DNA from: JALNZF01 sp964447405 | GTDB taxonomy: Bacteria; Nitrospirota; UBA9217 | NCBI GenBank assembly: GCA_964447405.1 | Contig: CAYUSP010000004.1 | Coordinates: 310,001 to 374,000 of the forward strand | DNA: 64,000 bases | Reading direction: 5' to 3' | Shown: positions 34,608 through 44,037 of the stretch, in pieces | How the letters are laid out: each line of letters opens with the position of its first letter | Numbering within the stretch: position 1 is the stretch's first letter | Notes under the pieces: model-generated | What the model saw: the letters and a program-made list of their open reading frames with translations, nothing else | Database searches by the model: none | What the model was told of the DNA's origin: nothing | Program-made: the position numbers and the translations under genes

Positions 34608-37391
34608 TTATAAGTTGCCCGCGCACCGTGAACAGATCTCCGGATGCTCCTTCACCTTACCGACAGATTCACTGTACATCCAGCACCTGCCACACTTGAC
34701 GCCGCTTGCCGGTCTGGCAGCGATCCTAAGCCCCTTGATTGCATCGCTCGTGTATGCATCAGCGGGCGCTTCTGACTCCCTGGCGAGAATCACGGACGAA
34801 GCGATAAAGATGAATGCGAGGTCTTTTTCATAGTTCTTCAGCAGATTGTACAGGTCGGGCGAAGCAAACAGCGTAAGGCCGGCGTCCAGTGAGTGGCCGA
34901 TTACTTTGTCCCTGCGAAGCGCTTCGAGTACTTTCGCTGCTTCACCGCGGACCGCGAGTATTTTGTCCCATCGCGCTTCGAGCGCATCATCAAGGTATTT
35001 GGGTTCAGCCTTCGGGAACTCGGCAAGAAACACGCTCGCGGACTTCCGGCTTCCGCCCATGGAGTTCCAGACCTCATCCGCGGTAAAGGACAGCACCGGC
35101 GCCATGAGCCGCACTACCGAAGAGAGGATGGCGTACATCGCCGTCTGGCCGGACCTCCGCTCCTCGGATGCGCTCTTTGTCGTGTAAAGCCTGTCCTTCA
35201 GGATATCGAGGTAGAACGCGCTTAAGTCCACGGCGCAGAAGTTGTGCAGCGAGTGGAACACGACATGGAACTCGAACTCATCGTAAGCCTTCTCCACGCG
35301 CTGAATAAGCTTTTGCAGGCGGTGCAGCGCCCAGCGGTCGATCTCGAGGAGTTTGTCATCAGACACCCTGTCCCTATCCGGATCAAAATCCGACAGGTTG
35401 CCGAGCAGATAGCGGCTCGTGTTTCTGATCCTGCGATACGCCTCTGCCTGCTGCGTCAGGATTTCCTTGGAGATGCGCATATCCTCGCGGTAGTCGGCTG
35501 AAGAGACCCAGAGCCGCAATACTTCCGCTCCGTACTGGTCGATCACCTCCTGCGGAGCGATGCCAGTGCCCGCGGACTTGCTCATTTTCTTGCCCTGGCC
35601 ATCGACAAAAAAGCCGTGGGTCAACACCGTACGGTACGGAGCCTTGCCGGTCGTACCGACCGAGGCAAGAAGGGAAGACTGGAACCAGCCCCTGTGCTGA
35701 TCGCTCCCTTCAAGGTACATGTCAGCGGGCCAGGAAAGCTCCGGCCGCTGCTTCAAGACCGCGGCTTGGGAGACGCCGGAATCGAACCAGACGTCCAGGA
35801 TATCCATTTCCTTCTCGAGATCGGTCTTGCCGCACTTCGGACATGCAGCGCCGGGGGGAAGCAGTTCCTGCGGCGTCTTCGTGAACCAGACGTCCGCGCC
35901 TTCCTTCTCCACGATGTCCGCGACATAATCAATGACCTTTTTGTCCAGAAGCAGCCCGCCGCAGTCCCTGCACGTGAACGCGACGATGGAAACGCCCCAT
36001 GCGCGCTGGCGCGAGATGCACCAGTCCGGCCGGTTCTCGACCATCGAGAAGAAGCGGTCGCGGCCCCAGGCAGGCACCCAATTCACCGTAGCCGCGTTTT
36101 CCACGACCTTTTTGAGCAGGTCGTTTTTCTTCATGGAGATGAACCACTGTTCGGTGGCGCGGAAGATGACCGGATGCTTGCAGCGCCAGCAGTGGGGATA
36201 GGAGTGGGAGATTTTTTCCTCGGCCAGCAGCGCATGCTTTTCCTGCAGCAGCGCGATGACGCCCTTGTTCGCCTTGTGCACGTGTTCGCCCACGAACATT
36301 CCCGCCTCTTTCGTGAACCGCGCCTTGTGGTCCACCGGCGCGTAGACATCGAGGCCGTACTTGAGGCCCGCTTCGTAGTCTTCCTGGCCGTGGCCCGGCG
36401 CCGTGTGCACCGCGCCCGTCCCGGCCTCCAGTGTCACATGCTCGCCGAGAATGACCAGTGATTCCCGGTCGATGAAGGGATGGCGGGCCTTCAAACCTTC
36501 AAGCGCCTTGCCCTTGAACTTTTCCAGTACCGTGTGCTCCGTGATGCCGAACTTCTGGAGCGACTGCGCAAGCAGCGCTTCGGCCAGAATGATGACCTCG
36601 CCCTTGCCAGTGTCTACGGCAACGTAATCGAGCTGCGGGTGGAGCGCAACAGCCAGGTTCGATACAAGCGTCCAGGGAGTAGTGGTCCAGATCACGATAG
36701 AAACCTTTTTATTCGCAAGGGACGTCAATACCTTTGCTGCTTCCGGCAGCGCGAACTTCACCGAGATGGAAGGCGACTCGTGGTCCGCATATTCCACTTC
36801 CGCCTCGGCGAGCGCGGTCTCGCAGGAACCGCACCAGTAGACCGGCTTCTTGCCCTTGTATACGCCGCCGCTGCCCACGAACTTGCCGAGCTCGCGCACG
36901 ATGGCTGCCTCGTAGGCGTAGTTCATCGTGAGGTAGGGGTTCTCCCAATCGCCGAACACACCAAGGCGCTTGAACTCGTCACGCTGTATGTTGATGAATT
37001 TCTCGGCATACTCGCGGCAGAGTTTGCGGATCTCGGCCTTGCTCATCGTATCTTTCTTGGGGCCGAGATTTTTCAACACCTGATGTTCGATCGGAAGGCC
37101 GTGGCAGTCCCAGCCGGGCACATAGGGCGCTGAAAAGCCCTGGAGGGACTTGTACTTGACGATGATGTCTTTGAGGATCTTGTTTAGCGCATGGCCGAGA
37201 TGGATGTGGCCGTTCGCGTAAGGCGGACCGTCGTGCAGGATGTAGGTCTTCCCGCCCTTGCGTTGCTCCTGGACCTTTCCGTAAATATCCTGTTCTTTCC
37301 AGCGCAGAATCGTGCGCGGCTCCAGGTCCTTCAGATTCGCTTTCATCGGGAAGTCGGTCTTCGGTAAATTCAGGGTCGTCTTATAATCCAT
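34608..37391 (-). CDS. ileS: Isoleucyl-tRNA synthetase
   Basis: 927 residues from ATG 37391 (AGAGG 8 nt before); a TTG six codons earlier is less likely. Class I synthetase: YANGHIHLGHALNKILKD (HIGH motif), editing domain with GTGAVHTAPGHGQEDY, and GKKMSKSAGTGI (KMSKS). The C-terminal zinc finger CGRCWMYSESVG with EICSRC is present. Length and motifs are of the bacterial type. Start of the ileS-lspA-lgt-rluD unit. Confidence 0.97.
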   Translation of the reverse strand: MDYKTTLNLPKTDFPMKANLKDLEPRTILRWKEQDIYGKVQEQRKGGKTYILHDGPPYANGHIHLGHALNKILKDIIVKYKSLQGFSAPYVPGWDCHGLPIEHQVLKNLGPKKDTMSKAEIRKLCREYAEKFINIQRDEFKRLGVFGDWENPYLTMNYAYEAAIVRELGKFVGSGGVYKGKKPVYWCGSCETALAEAEVEYADHESPSISVKFALPEAAKVLTSLANKKVSIVIWTTTPWTLVSNLAVALHPQLDYVAVDTGKGEVIILAEALLAQSLQKFGITEHTVLEKFKGKALEGLKARHPFIDRESLVILGEHVTLEAGTGAVHTAPGHGQEDYEAGLKYGLDVYAPVDHKARFTKEAGMFVGEHVHKANKGVIALLQEKHALLAEEKISHSYPHCWRCKHPVIFRATEQWFISMKKNDLLKKVVENAATVNWVPAWGRDRFFSMVENRPDWCISRQRAWGVSIVAFTCRDCGGLLLDKKVIDYVADIVEKEGADVWFTKTPQELLPPGAACPKCGKTDLEKEMDILDVWFDSGVSQAAVLKQRPELSWPADMYLEGSDQHRGWFQSSLLASVGTTGKAPYRTVLTHGFFVDGQGKKMSKSAGTGIAPQEVIDQYGAEVLRLWVSSADYREDMRISKEILTQQAEAYRRIRNTSRYLLGNLSDFDPDRDRVSDDKLLEIDRWALHRLQKLIQRVEKAYDEFEFHVVFHSLHNFCAVDLSAFYLDILKDRLYTTKSASEERRSGQTAMYAILSSVVRLMAPVLSFTADEVWNSMGGSRKSASVFLAEFPKAEPKYLDDALEARWDKILAVRGEAAKVLEALRRDKVIGHSLDAGLTLFASPDLYNLLKNYEKDLAFIFIASSVILARESEAPADAYTSDAIKGLRIAARPASGVKCGRCWMYSESVGKVKEHPEICSRCAGNL

Positions 37392-37454
37392 GCGGTCAAC
37401 CTCTGTCAAATTCGAAATTAATCGAAACTACTCAGGTCATAAGCAACTCGTCTC

Positions 37455-37562
37455 GCGCAAAGCCGCAAAGTCGCAAAGAGAATCAACTGCTTTGTAATCC
37501 TGAATTTAATAAAAATAAAAGAGCCGGACTTGCTTTTCTTGGCGACTTTGCGGCTTTGCGTG
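37455..37562. repeat. CGCAAAG-family intergenic inverted repeat
   Basis: Left arm GCGCAAAGCCGCAAAGTCGC at 37455-37474 and right arm GCGACTTTGCGGCTTTGCG at 37542-37560 can form a 19-bp near-perfect stem around about 67 nt. Same family as 10591-10691. It lies between the penicillin-binding protein and ileS genes. Confidence 0.8.
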
Positions 37563-37607
37563 ATAATGTTTTCTGTATCTTCCCTTTCAGTACTCGAGTA
37601 GATACAA

Positions 37608-40142
37608 TTAGTCCGTGATCTCGTCCGGATTGATCTTCTTCGGCGCTTCACCAGTATCTCCCTGGTCCAGGCTGAAGAAATCGGTCTTGGATTTTTTCAC
37701 CATGTCCGCGTACTGCGTCGGCTCGGTTCCCCGCTTGAAAACGTCGTTATAAACCTCGAGCGCTCCCTCCCGCGCGAGCAGGCCGCTCTCGGGATCGATC
37801 TTCACGAACACGACGTCGTCGGTCGGCACAAAGTCCTCAGGCGGCTTGTCCTTGAGCGCCTGCGCCATAACCCTTATCCAGATCGGGAGCGCCGCGCGGG
37901 CTCCTGTTTCCTTGTCGCCAAGGGAAGCCTGCGAATTATCGTACCCAACCCAAACCCCTGTCACAATGCCCGGGGTGTAGCCCACGAACCAGGCATCAAC
38001 GTAGTTGTTCGTGGTCCCCGTCTTTCCCGCGATCGGCTTTTCAAGAGAGCGGGCGCCCTTGCCGGTACCCTCCTCCACCACGCTCTTGAGCAGGCTCGTG
38101 ACCAGATACGCGGTGGTCCGGTCGATCGCCTCCACGGGCTGCGGTTCGTAGCTCTCCAGCACCGCACCGCCGGCATTGATGATGCTTTTGATGATGATCG
38201 GCTCGGTCCGTATGCCCTGCGCCGCAAAGGTCGCGTACGCCGAGGTCAGTTCCAGCGGCGTCACTACTGATGATCCGAGGGCGGTCGTATAGTCGTAGCT
38301 GATCGGACTGGTGATGCCCGCCTTGCGCGAGAAATCAATAGTCTTGTCCAGGCCGATCTTTTCGAGCAGACCCACCGTGACTGCGTTGCGCGAAAGCGCA
38401 AGCGCGGTGCGAAGCCTCATGGGCCCGAGGAAGCGGTCGTCGTAGTTCGACGGCTTCCAGCCTTTTTTCTCGAACTCGCTCTTCTCGTGGATCACCGGCA
38501 GGTCCATGAGGATCGATGCGGGTGTAAATCCGTTCTCCAGTGCGGCCCCGTAAATGAACGGCTTGAACGATGATCCGGGCTGACGCTTTGCGTCCATTGC
38601 GTGGTTGAAGCCGCCCTCGACGAAATCGTAGCCCCCGATCAGGGCGCGCACATATCCGGTGTACGGCTCGATCGTGACCACCGCGCCCTCCACAAGCGGC
38701 CACTGGTCCAGAACGAATGAAGCGAGCCGTTTCTTCTTGTCGTAGTCTTTCAGGCGGACCCGGATGATATCACCAGGCTGGACGATCTCTGTCGGTTTTT
38801 TAAACTCTTCGGGGTCCTCCTTGTTCTTCTTTGGCTTGATCAGCGCCCAGGCCATATCATCCTGCATGATGTAACCCACAAGGCCCCGCCCCTTGATCGT
38901 GATGTAATAGTCCCCCACCGCGAGAACGTGGCCGTTGAACGCCTCGCCCGGCTTCACCAGGACCTGGAGCGATCCCCACTGGATCGGCGTGGACTTGATC
39001 TCCTTGAACCCGATCCTGCCGCGGAATCCCTGGCGCTTGTCGAGCGCGCGGAGCCCTTCCTTGAGTGCGATGCCCGCGGTTTGCTGGATGTCAGCATCTA
39101 TGGTCGTATAGACCTTGAGCCCGCCCTGGTAGAGTTTATCGGAGCCGTACTTCTTTTCGATATATTTCCTGATGTAATCGACTACGTGGGGTGCCAGCTC
39201 TTCCTGCGGCCGAAGGTTCTCCAGATTGAGCGGCTGGTCATAGATTTTCTTGCTCTGCTCCTCGGTGAGAAAACCTTCCGCCACCATGCGTTTCAGCACA
39301 TGCCACTGCCTGAGTTTGGTCAAATCGACATCGCTATAGGGCGAATATGCCTGGGGAGACTTCGGGAGCCCGGCGAGCAGCGCAGCCTCCGCCTGGTTGA
39401 CTTCCCAGATATGCTTGCCAAAATAGGTCTTGGCCGCCATCTCCACGCCATACGCTCCGTGGCCGAAATAGACCTTGTTCAGGTACAGTTCGAGAATTTC
39501 CTCCTTGGTAAGCTCCTTTTCAAGCCTGCGGGCAAGGATGATCTCCTTGATCTTGCGTTTGAACTTGCGCTCAGGAGACAGGAAAACGACCTTGGTCAGT
39601 TGCTGAGTAATGGTGCTTCCGCCCTGTGTCACACGGACAGCAATGATATTCTTGAGCGCCGCACGCAGGATACCCCGATAATCAATACCGCTGTGCTGAT
39701 AGAATCGCGGGTCCTCGGTCGCGAGCAGCGCATTCACCATGTACTTCGGGATGCGCTTCAGCGGCACATAAATACCCTTCTCGATCCGGATCGTACCCAG
39801 CACGCGGCCATCCTCCGCGAGAATTGCCGTACCCGGGCTCGGTTTATAGTCCTTGAGCGATTCTACCGTGGGAAGGCCAAAGGAGAGAACAAAGAATAGA
39901 AACGCGATAAACAGGATGCCACTTACGAAGGCAATGCCCAGAATCTTTGCCGCCTTGCGCGGCGTCAGGTCTCTGAGCCAGGGAACTGCGACCTCGAACC
40001 AGAATGGCTTGAATTTTTTCCCTGCTGCCCGGGAGAGCTTCTTGATGGTCTTTGAGATCCGCAAGGACTTAATGCTCCTCCAGGACGCGCGGGCGTGTTT
40101 CTTTGCTTCCCGGAGGATCTTTTTGAACCTTTTTTTCAACAT
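37608..40142 (-). CDS. mrcA: Class A penicillin-binding protein (PBP1A type)
   Basis: 844 residues. A long basic cytoplasmic start (about 65 residues, KKRFKKILREAKKHARAS) precedes the membrane anchor (ILGIAFVSGILFIAFLFFVL). The GT51 glycosyltransferase domain has EDPRFYQHSGID with the catalytic Glu and GGSTITQQLTK. The transpeptidase domain has SSFKPFIYG (SxxK serine), SRNAVT (SxN) and AGKTGTTNNY (KTG). It polymerises and cross-links peptidoglycan. The basic tail is longer than in E. coli PBP1a. Confidence 0.95.
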   Translation of the reverse strand: MLKKRFKKILREAKKHARASWRSIKSLRISKTIKKLSRAAGKKFKPFWFEVAVPWLRDLTPRKAAKILGIAFVSGILFIAFLFFVLSFGLPTVESLKDYKPSPGTAILAEDGRVLGTIRIEKGIYVPLKRIPKYMVNALLATEDPRFYQHSGIDYRGILRAALKNIIAVRVTQGGSTITQQLTKVVFLSPERKFKRKIKEIILARRLEKELTKEEILELYLNKVYFGHGAYGVEMAAKTYFGKHIWEVNQAEAALLAGLPKSPQAYSPYSDVDLTKLRQWHVLKRMVAEGFLTEEQSKKIYDQPLNLENLRPQEELAPHVVDYIRKYIEKKYGSDKLYQGGLKVYTTIDADIQQTAGIALKEGLRALDKRQGFRGRIGFKEIKSTPIQWGSLQVLVKPGEAFNGHVLAVGDYYITIKGRGLVGYIMQDDMAWALIKPKKNKEDPEEFKKPTEIVQPGDIIRVRLKDYDKKKRLASFVLDQWPLVEGAVVTIEPYTGYVRALIGGYDFVEGGFNHAMDAKRQPGSSFKPFIYGAALENGFTPASILMDLPVIHEKSEFEKKGWKPSNYDDRFLGPMRLRTALALSRNAVTVGLLEKIGLDKTIDFSRKAGITSPISYDYTTALGSSVVTPLELTSAYATFAAQGIRTEPIIIKSIINAGGAVLESYEPQPVEAIDRTTAYLVTSLLKSVVEEGTGKGARSLEKPIAGKTGTTNNYVDAWFVGYTPGIVTGVWVGYDNSQASLGDKETGARAALPIWIRVMAQALKDKPPEDFVPTDDVVFVKIDPESGLLAREGALEVYNDVFKRGTEPTQYADMVKKSKTDFFSLDQGDTGEAPKKINPDEITD

Positions 40143-40381
40143 GAATTGTCGGCAACCTCAGGATTTTCCATTCGTTTTTTGGAGTGCCGCAAATAATAAC
40201 ATCACGGGCAGGTAAAATCAAACGAAAAGTATACTCGCGGACGCGTGGTACGTCTTACTTGGCAGGAAAAGGCGGAAATAGCGAAGCACGTGACGCATGA
40301 TATTCTTGCGGATATCGCCGTGGGGAGGACGATCGGGCATCATGCCGGATGTTGAAATAGTACCAAAGCCCTGTTTCATAT

Positions 40382-41065
40382 TTATGCTTTGCTATTCATA
40401 GTACGCGGTTCGCATGCGGTATGGCGAATGACCTTCCCCTGGACCATATACACAACCATTTCCGCGATATTAGTGGCATGATCGCCAATGCGCTCCAAAT
40501 ACTTCGTAATGTAGGAAAGGCGAACTGCCCGTGAGATGTTTTTCGGGTCCTTCAGCATATACACCAGCAACTCATTGAAGATCTGATGGTTCAGGTTGTC
40601 CACAAAATCATCCGCCGCGCACACGCTCAGGGCGAGGTCGGCATCCCCGGTAACGAATGAATCAAGGCTGTCCTTGAGCATTTTCTGGGATGCTTCGGCC
40701 ATGCGCGGGATGTCAATATAGGGCTTGAGCGGCGGTTCTTCATTCAGCTCAATCGCCCGCTCGCAGATATCAACAGCCAAATCACCCATCCGCTCCAGAT
40801 CAGTAATGATCTTGATGGCAGTTGTGACAAAGCGGAGATTGCTGCCCGATGGCTGCCAGATCGCAAGGATCCGGATGCACTCCTCCTCGATCTCCACGTC
40901 ATAATTATTGACAATGGCATCGCCGTCGATGACCTCGATCGCCAGTTGTCCGTTACGTTCAACTAACGCTTTGACCGATTTTCTGATGGACTCTTCCACA
41001 AAGCCGCCCATTTTGAGCACCCGTTCCTTGAGTGCTTCGATGTCCTGATCTTTTTGTTTGGCCAT
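40382..41065 (-). CDS. phoU: Phosphate signalling regulator PhoU
   Basis: 227 residues; AAGGAG before the ATG. Two three-helix PhoU repeats with metal-binding ExxxD patterns (KIITDLERMGDLAVDICE and ITKYLERIGDHATNIAEMVV). PhoU links the Pst transporter to PhoR and keeps the Pho regulon off when phosphate is plentiful. It is the last gene of the pst group, 159 nt from pstB, with a hairpin repeat in the gap. Confidence 0.96.
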   Translation of the reverse strand: MAKQKDQDIEALKERVLKMGGFVEESIRKSVKALVERNGQLAIEVIDGDAIVNNYDVEIEEECIRILAIWQPSGSNLRFVTTAIKIITDLERMGDLAVDICERAIELNEEPPLKPYIDIPRMAEASQKMLKDSLDSFVTGDADLALSVCAADDFVDNLNHQIFNELLVYMLKDPKNISRAVRLSYITKYLERIGDHATNIAEMVVYMVQGKVIRHTACEPRTMNSKA

Positions 41066-41109
41066 TGTTTCTCCTTTGTAAAGATAGGGGCAAGAGTCCT
41101 TAAGATGCT

Positions 41110-41218
41110 AGGGTCCGGGGTCCAGGGTAAAGGCGTCAGGAAATGCAAAAATATTTACAGGGGCAACACGTTTTGACCACGCTTTTCCTGGACCCTGGCT
41201 ACTGAACCCTGCTCCCTG
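41110..41218. repeat. GGGTCCAG-family intergenic inverted repeat in the pstB-phoU gap
   Basis: Left arm AGGGTCCGGGGTCCAGGGT at 41110-41128 and right arm CTGGACCCTGGCTACTGAAC (from 41188, ending with CCTGCTCCCTG) form an imperfect stem of degenerate short repeats around about 60 nt. Confidence 0.65.
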
Positions 41219-41224
41219 CCGTCA

Positions 41225-41989
41225 TCACCCAAACCTTCCTGTTATATAATCGTCGGTCTGCTTATTGTCCGGATTCGTGAAGATCTTCTCCGTGGTCCCG
41301 TATTCAATGAGTTCGCCCAGATAGAGAAAGCCGGTCATGTCCGAGACTCGCGCCGCCTGCTGCATATTATGCGTGACAATAATGATCGTGACGGCCTTTT
41401 TCAGGGTCACGACGAGTTCCTCGATTTTGGCTGTTGAAATAGGGTCTAGCGCCGAGGTGGGCTCATCAAAAAGGATGACTTCGGGTTCAACCGCCAATGC
41501 CCGGGCAATGACGAGCCGCTGCTGCTGTCCTCCGGACAGTTCATAGGCGCTCGCATTCATCTTATCCCGTACTTCCGTCCAGAGCGCGGCTTTCTTGAGC
41601 GCGTCTTCGATCCGTCCCACGAGTTCTGATTTGTTCCTGACGCCCTTTAACCTGAGGCCGTAGGCGATATTCTCGGCAATGCTCATGGGAAATGGCGTGG
41701 GTTTCTGGAACACCATGCCGATGCGGCTGCGCAGATTTATGAGATCAATGTCAGGCGTCAGAATATTTTTATCCTGAAAAAGGATCTCCCCTTCATACCG
41801 GTGCCTCGGGTAGAGATCGTGCATCCGGTTGAAACACCGCAGCAGTGTGGTCTTGCCGCATCCGGAGGGGCCGATCAAAGCGGTAACTTTGTTCTTGTAT
41901 ATCGGCAGCGATATATTCCGAAGCGCATGGATATCGCCGTTATAGAAAAAATCCAGGCTTTTGACCTCAAATTCTGTAGCTGCGGTCAC
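41225..41989 (-). CDS. pstB: Phosphate ABC transporter ATP-binding protein
   Basis: 254 residues. Walker A GPSGCGKTTLLRCFNRMHDL, signature LSGGQQQRLVIARALA, Walker B VILFDEPTSALDP and the H-loop ITHNMQQAARVSD-type segment (VTHNMQQAAR) are all seen. It energises high-affinity phosphate uptake. The ATG overlaps the pstA stop by 4 nt, so the two are coupled. Confidence 0.97.
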   Translation of the reverse strand: MTAATEFEVKSLDFFYNGDIHALRNISLPIYKNKVTALIGPSGCGKTTLLRCFNRMHDLYPRHRYEGEILFQDKNILTPDIDLINLRSRIGMVFQKPTPFPMSIAENIAYGLRLKGVRNKSELVGRIEDALKKAALWTEVRDKMNASAYELSGGQQQRLVIARALAVEPEVILFDEPTSALDPISTAKIEELVVTLKKAVTIIIVTHNMQQAARVSDMTGFLYLGELIEYGTTEKIFTNPDNKQTDDYITGRFG

Positions 41990-42828
41990 TGCTTATACCT
42001 CCACTTTAATATGAGCCTGCCGGCAATCGTAAGCATGAGGATAAAAAGGGTTATAACTAGTGCTGCGCCCCAGGCCTGAGAATGCCAGCTTTTATACGGC
42101 CCCATGGCATATTGGAAGATCGTGACCGTCAGTGATGCGATCGGCCGGTTCATGTCTGTTGAAAAAAAATTGTTGTTGAAGGATGTAAACAGGAGCGGCG
42201 CTGTTTCACCCGCCACACGGGCGATTGACAGCAAAATGCCGGTCAGAATTCCGGTGGCTGCGCCGCGGTAAACGATCTGGATGATCACCTTGTAATAGGG
42301 TGCTCCGAGCGCAAAAGCCGCCTCCCGCAGTGTCCAGGGCACCAGTGACAACATGTCCTCAGTGGTCCTCAAAACCACCGGGATCATAATGATCGAAAGC
42401 GCGAACGCCCCTGCCCAGCCGCTGAAATGATGGAGAGGCCTGACAAGGATTGCATAGACGAAAGCACCGATAACGATGGAAGGAACGCTGACCATGATGT
42501 CGGCAATGATACTGATGATCCTCGCAATCGCTTTTCCGCGGGCATACTCAGCCAGAAAGGTCCCGCCCAGAACGCCGACCGGAACCCCGATCAATGTGGC
42601 GGCCAGGGTGATCATCAATTGCCCGACAAAAGCGTTCCTGAGTCCCCCGCCTTCTACGCCGGCTGCCGCAGGGTCATTGAAAAACAGACTGACGTGCAGA
42701 GCGCCAAGGCCATTGATAATAACATCGGCAAGTATATACACAAGCCAGAAGAGGCCTATTGCGGCAGCCAGCCCGCTTAGGCTGAGCGCGACGATGCTTT
42801 CCATTTTTCTTTTTTGCTCTATATTCAT
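41986..42828 (-). CDS. pstA: Phosphate ABC transporter permease PstA
   Basis: 280 residues from ATG 42828; a TTG 47 codons upstream would add an atypical segment and lacks a ribosome-binding site. Six hydrophobic helices and the permease EAA loop (LREAAFALGAPYYKVIIQIV). RTTEDMLSLVPWTLREAA is typical of PstA. It pairs with PstC in the inner membrane. Confidence 0.94.
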   Translation of the reverse strand: MNIEQKRKMESIVALSLSGLAAAIGLFWLVYILADVIINGLGALHVSLFFNDPAAAGVEGGGLRNAFVGQLMITLAATLIGVPVGVLGGTFLAEYARGKAIARIISIIADIMVSVPSIVIGAFVYAILVRPLHHFSGWAGAFALSIIMIPVVLRTTEDMLSLVPWTLREAAFALGAPYYKVIIQIVYRGAATGILTGILLSIARVAGETAPLLFTSFNNNFFSTDMNRPIASLTVTIFQYAMGPYKSWHSQAWGAALVITLFILMLTIAGRLILKWRYKQ

Positions 42829-42981
42829 AATAATGATCCAGGCTAATAATAGGCCTTCGACACTGATCAAAGCAGATGAGAGCCTAACAGCGGCGGACAG
42901 GATCTGGCCTGCTCTTTCATAAAACAATCCCCGTCGCTTGGAAACGCCTACCCCTGGTATCCGTGTCAAAGGTTCTGTTCT

Positions 42982-43923
42982 TTATCTCGAATACTTTTTC
43001 TCCGCTTTCAGCAGAAAGAACTTTGCTATCGCCAGAATGATGAAGCTCATTACGAACAGCACGAGCGCCAGATAATAGAGCGAAGAAAGATAGATGTCGC
43101 TGTCCGCTTCGGTAAATTCATTGGCCAGGCTTACGGTAATAGTGGATGCGGCGTCAAATAGCGATGTAGCGATCTTGTGATTGTTCCCGAGCACAAAAGC
43201 GACTGCCATGGTCTCACCCAGCGCCCGGCCCAGGGACAGCGCGATCCCTCCGAACACACCCAATTTGGAATACGGGAGCACGACATTCTTGACCACTTCC
43301 CACTTCGTCGCTCCGATAGCGTAGGCTGATTCCTTGACCACGGCGGGGGTCAAATTGAAGGAATCACGCGCGATGCTTGCGGTGAACGGAATGATCATGA
43401 TGGCAAGGATCACGCTCGCTGTCAATATATCGATGCCCATGGGCGTGCCCTGGAACAGGAAACCAATGAGGGGCAGCTTTCCAACAGTGCTCTGGAGCGC
43501 GGGTTCGACATACTTCGACATAATCGGCGCAAGGGTAAACAACCCCCACATACCGTAGATGATGCTCGGGATGGCGGCCAGCAGTTCTATGGCAATGCCG
43601 ATGGGGCCTTTCAGAATATTCGGCGCAATTTCCGTGACGAAGATAGCAATGCCGATGGCAGTTGGTATGGCGAACAGCAGGGCGAGGCTGGTCGTGAGGA
43701 AGGTGCCGTAAATGGTGGTAGCCGCTCCAAACATTCCTGTCACGGGATTCCATGCGGTCGACGTCAGAAAGTCGATCACACCGAACTTACCTATGGCGAG
43801 AGAGGATTCCTTCAAGAGCACGACGATGATGCCCATGATGAAAATGATGACCGTAAAGGACGCAACTGCGGTAAGGGAGAAAAAAAGCAGCTCAGGAACG
43901 TTTTTTTTCGGTGATATGGGCAA
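42982..43923 (-). CDS. pstC: Phosphate ABC transporter permease PstC
   Basis: 313 residues with a TTG start after AAGG. Six to seven helices (FTVIIFIMGIIVVLLKESSL) and the EAA loop VKESAYAIGATKWEVVKNVV. AIPSIIYGMWGLFTLAPIM is the conserved PstC segment. Separated from pstS by 114 nt containing a strong stem-loop and from pstA by 153 nt. Confidence 0.94.
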   Translation of the reverse strand: MPISPKKNVPELLFFSLTAVASFTVIIFIMGIIVVLLKESSLAIGKFGVIDFLTSTAWNPVTGMFGAATTIYGTFLTTSLALLFAIPTAIGIAIFVTEIAPNILKGPIGIAIELLAAIPSIIYGMWGLFTLAPIMSKYVEPALQSTVGKLPLIGFLFQGTPMGIDILTASVILAIMIIPFTASIARDSFNLTPAVVKESAYAIGATKWEVVKNVVLPYSKLGVFGGIALSLGRALGETMAVAFVLGNNHKIATSLFDAASTITVSLANEFTEADSDIYLSSLYYLALVLFVMSFIILAIAKFFLLKAEKKYSR

Positions 43924-43967
43924 GGATGAACCTTTCTACGCCATCGAACGATAAAGAGTAAGCGTAA

Positions 43968-44004
43968 GCGGGTCAGATACCACCAGTTTAAATATCTGAC
44001 TCGC
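43968..44004 (-). repeat. Stem-loop in the pstS-pstC gap
   Basis: GCGGGTCAGATA (43968-43979) and TATCTGACTCGC (43993-44004) pair at 11 of 12 positions around a 13-nt loop. No U-run follows on the minus strand. It could stabilise the pstS message or partly terminate after pstS, giving more binding protein than permease. Confidence 0.6.
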
Positions 44005-44037
44005 TAATTGCAATATACTTTCATCTCTTATTATAGC

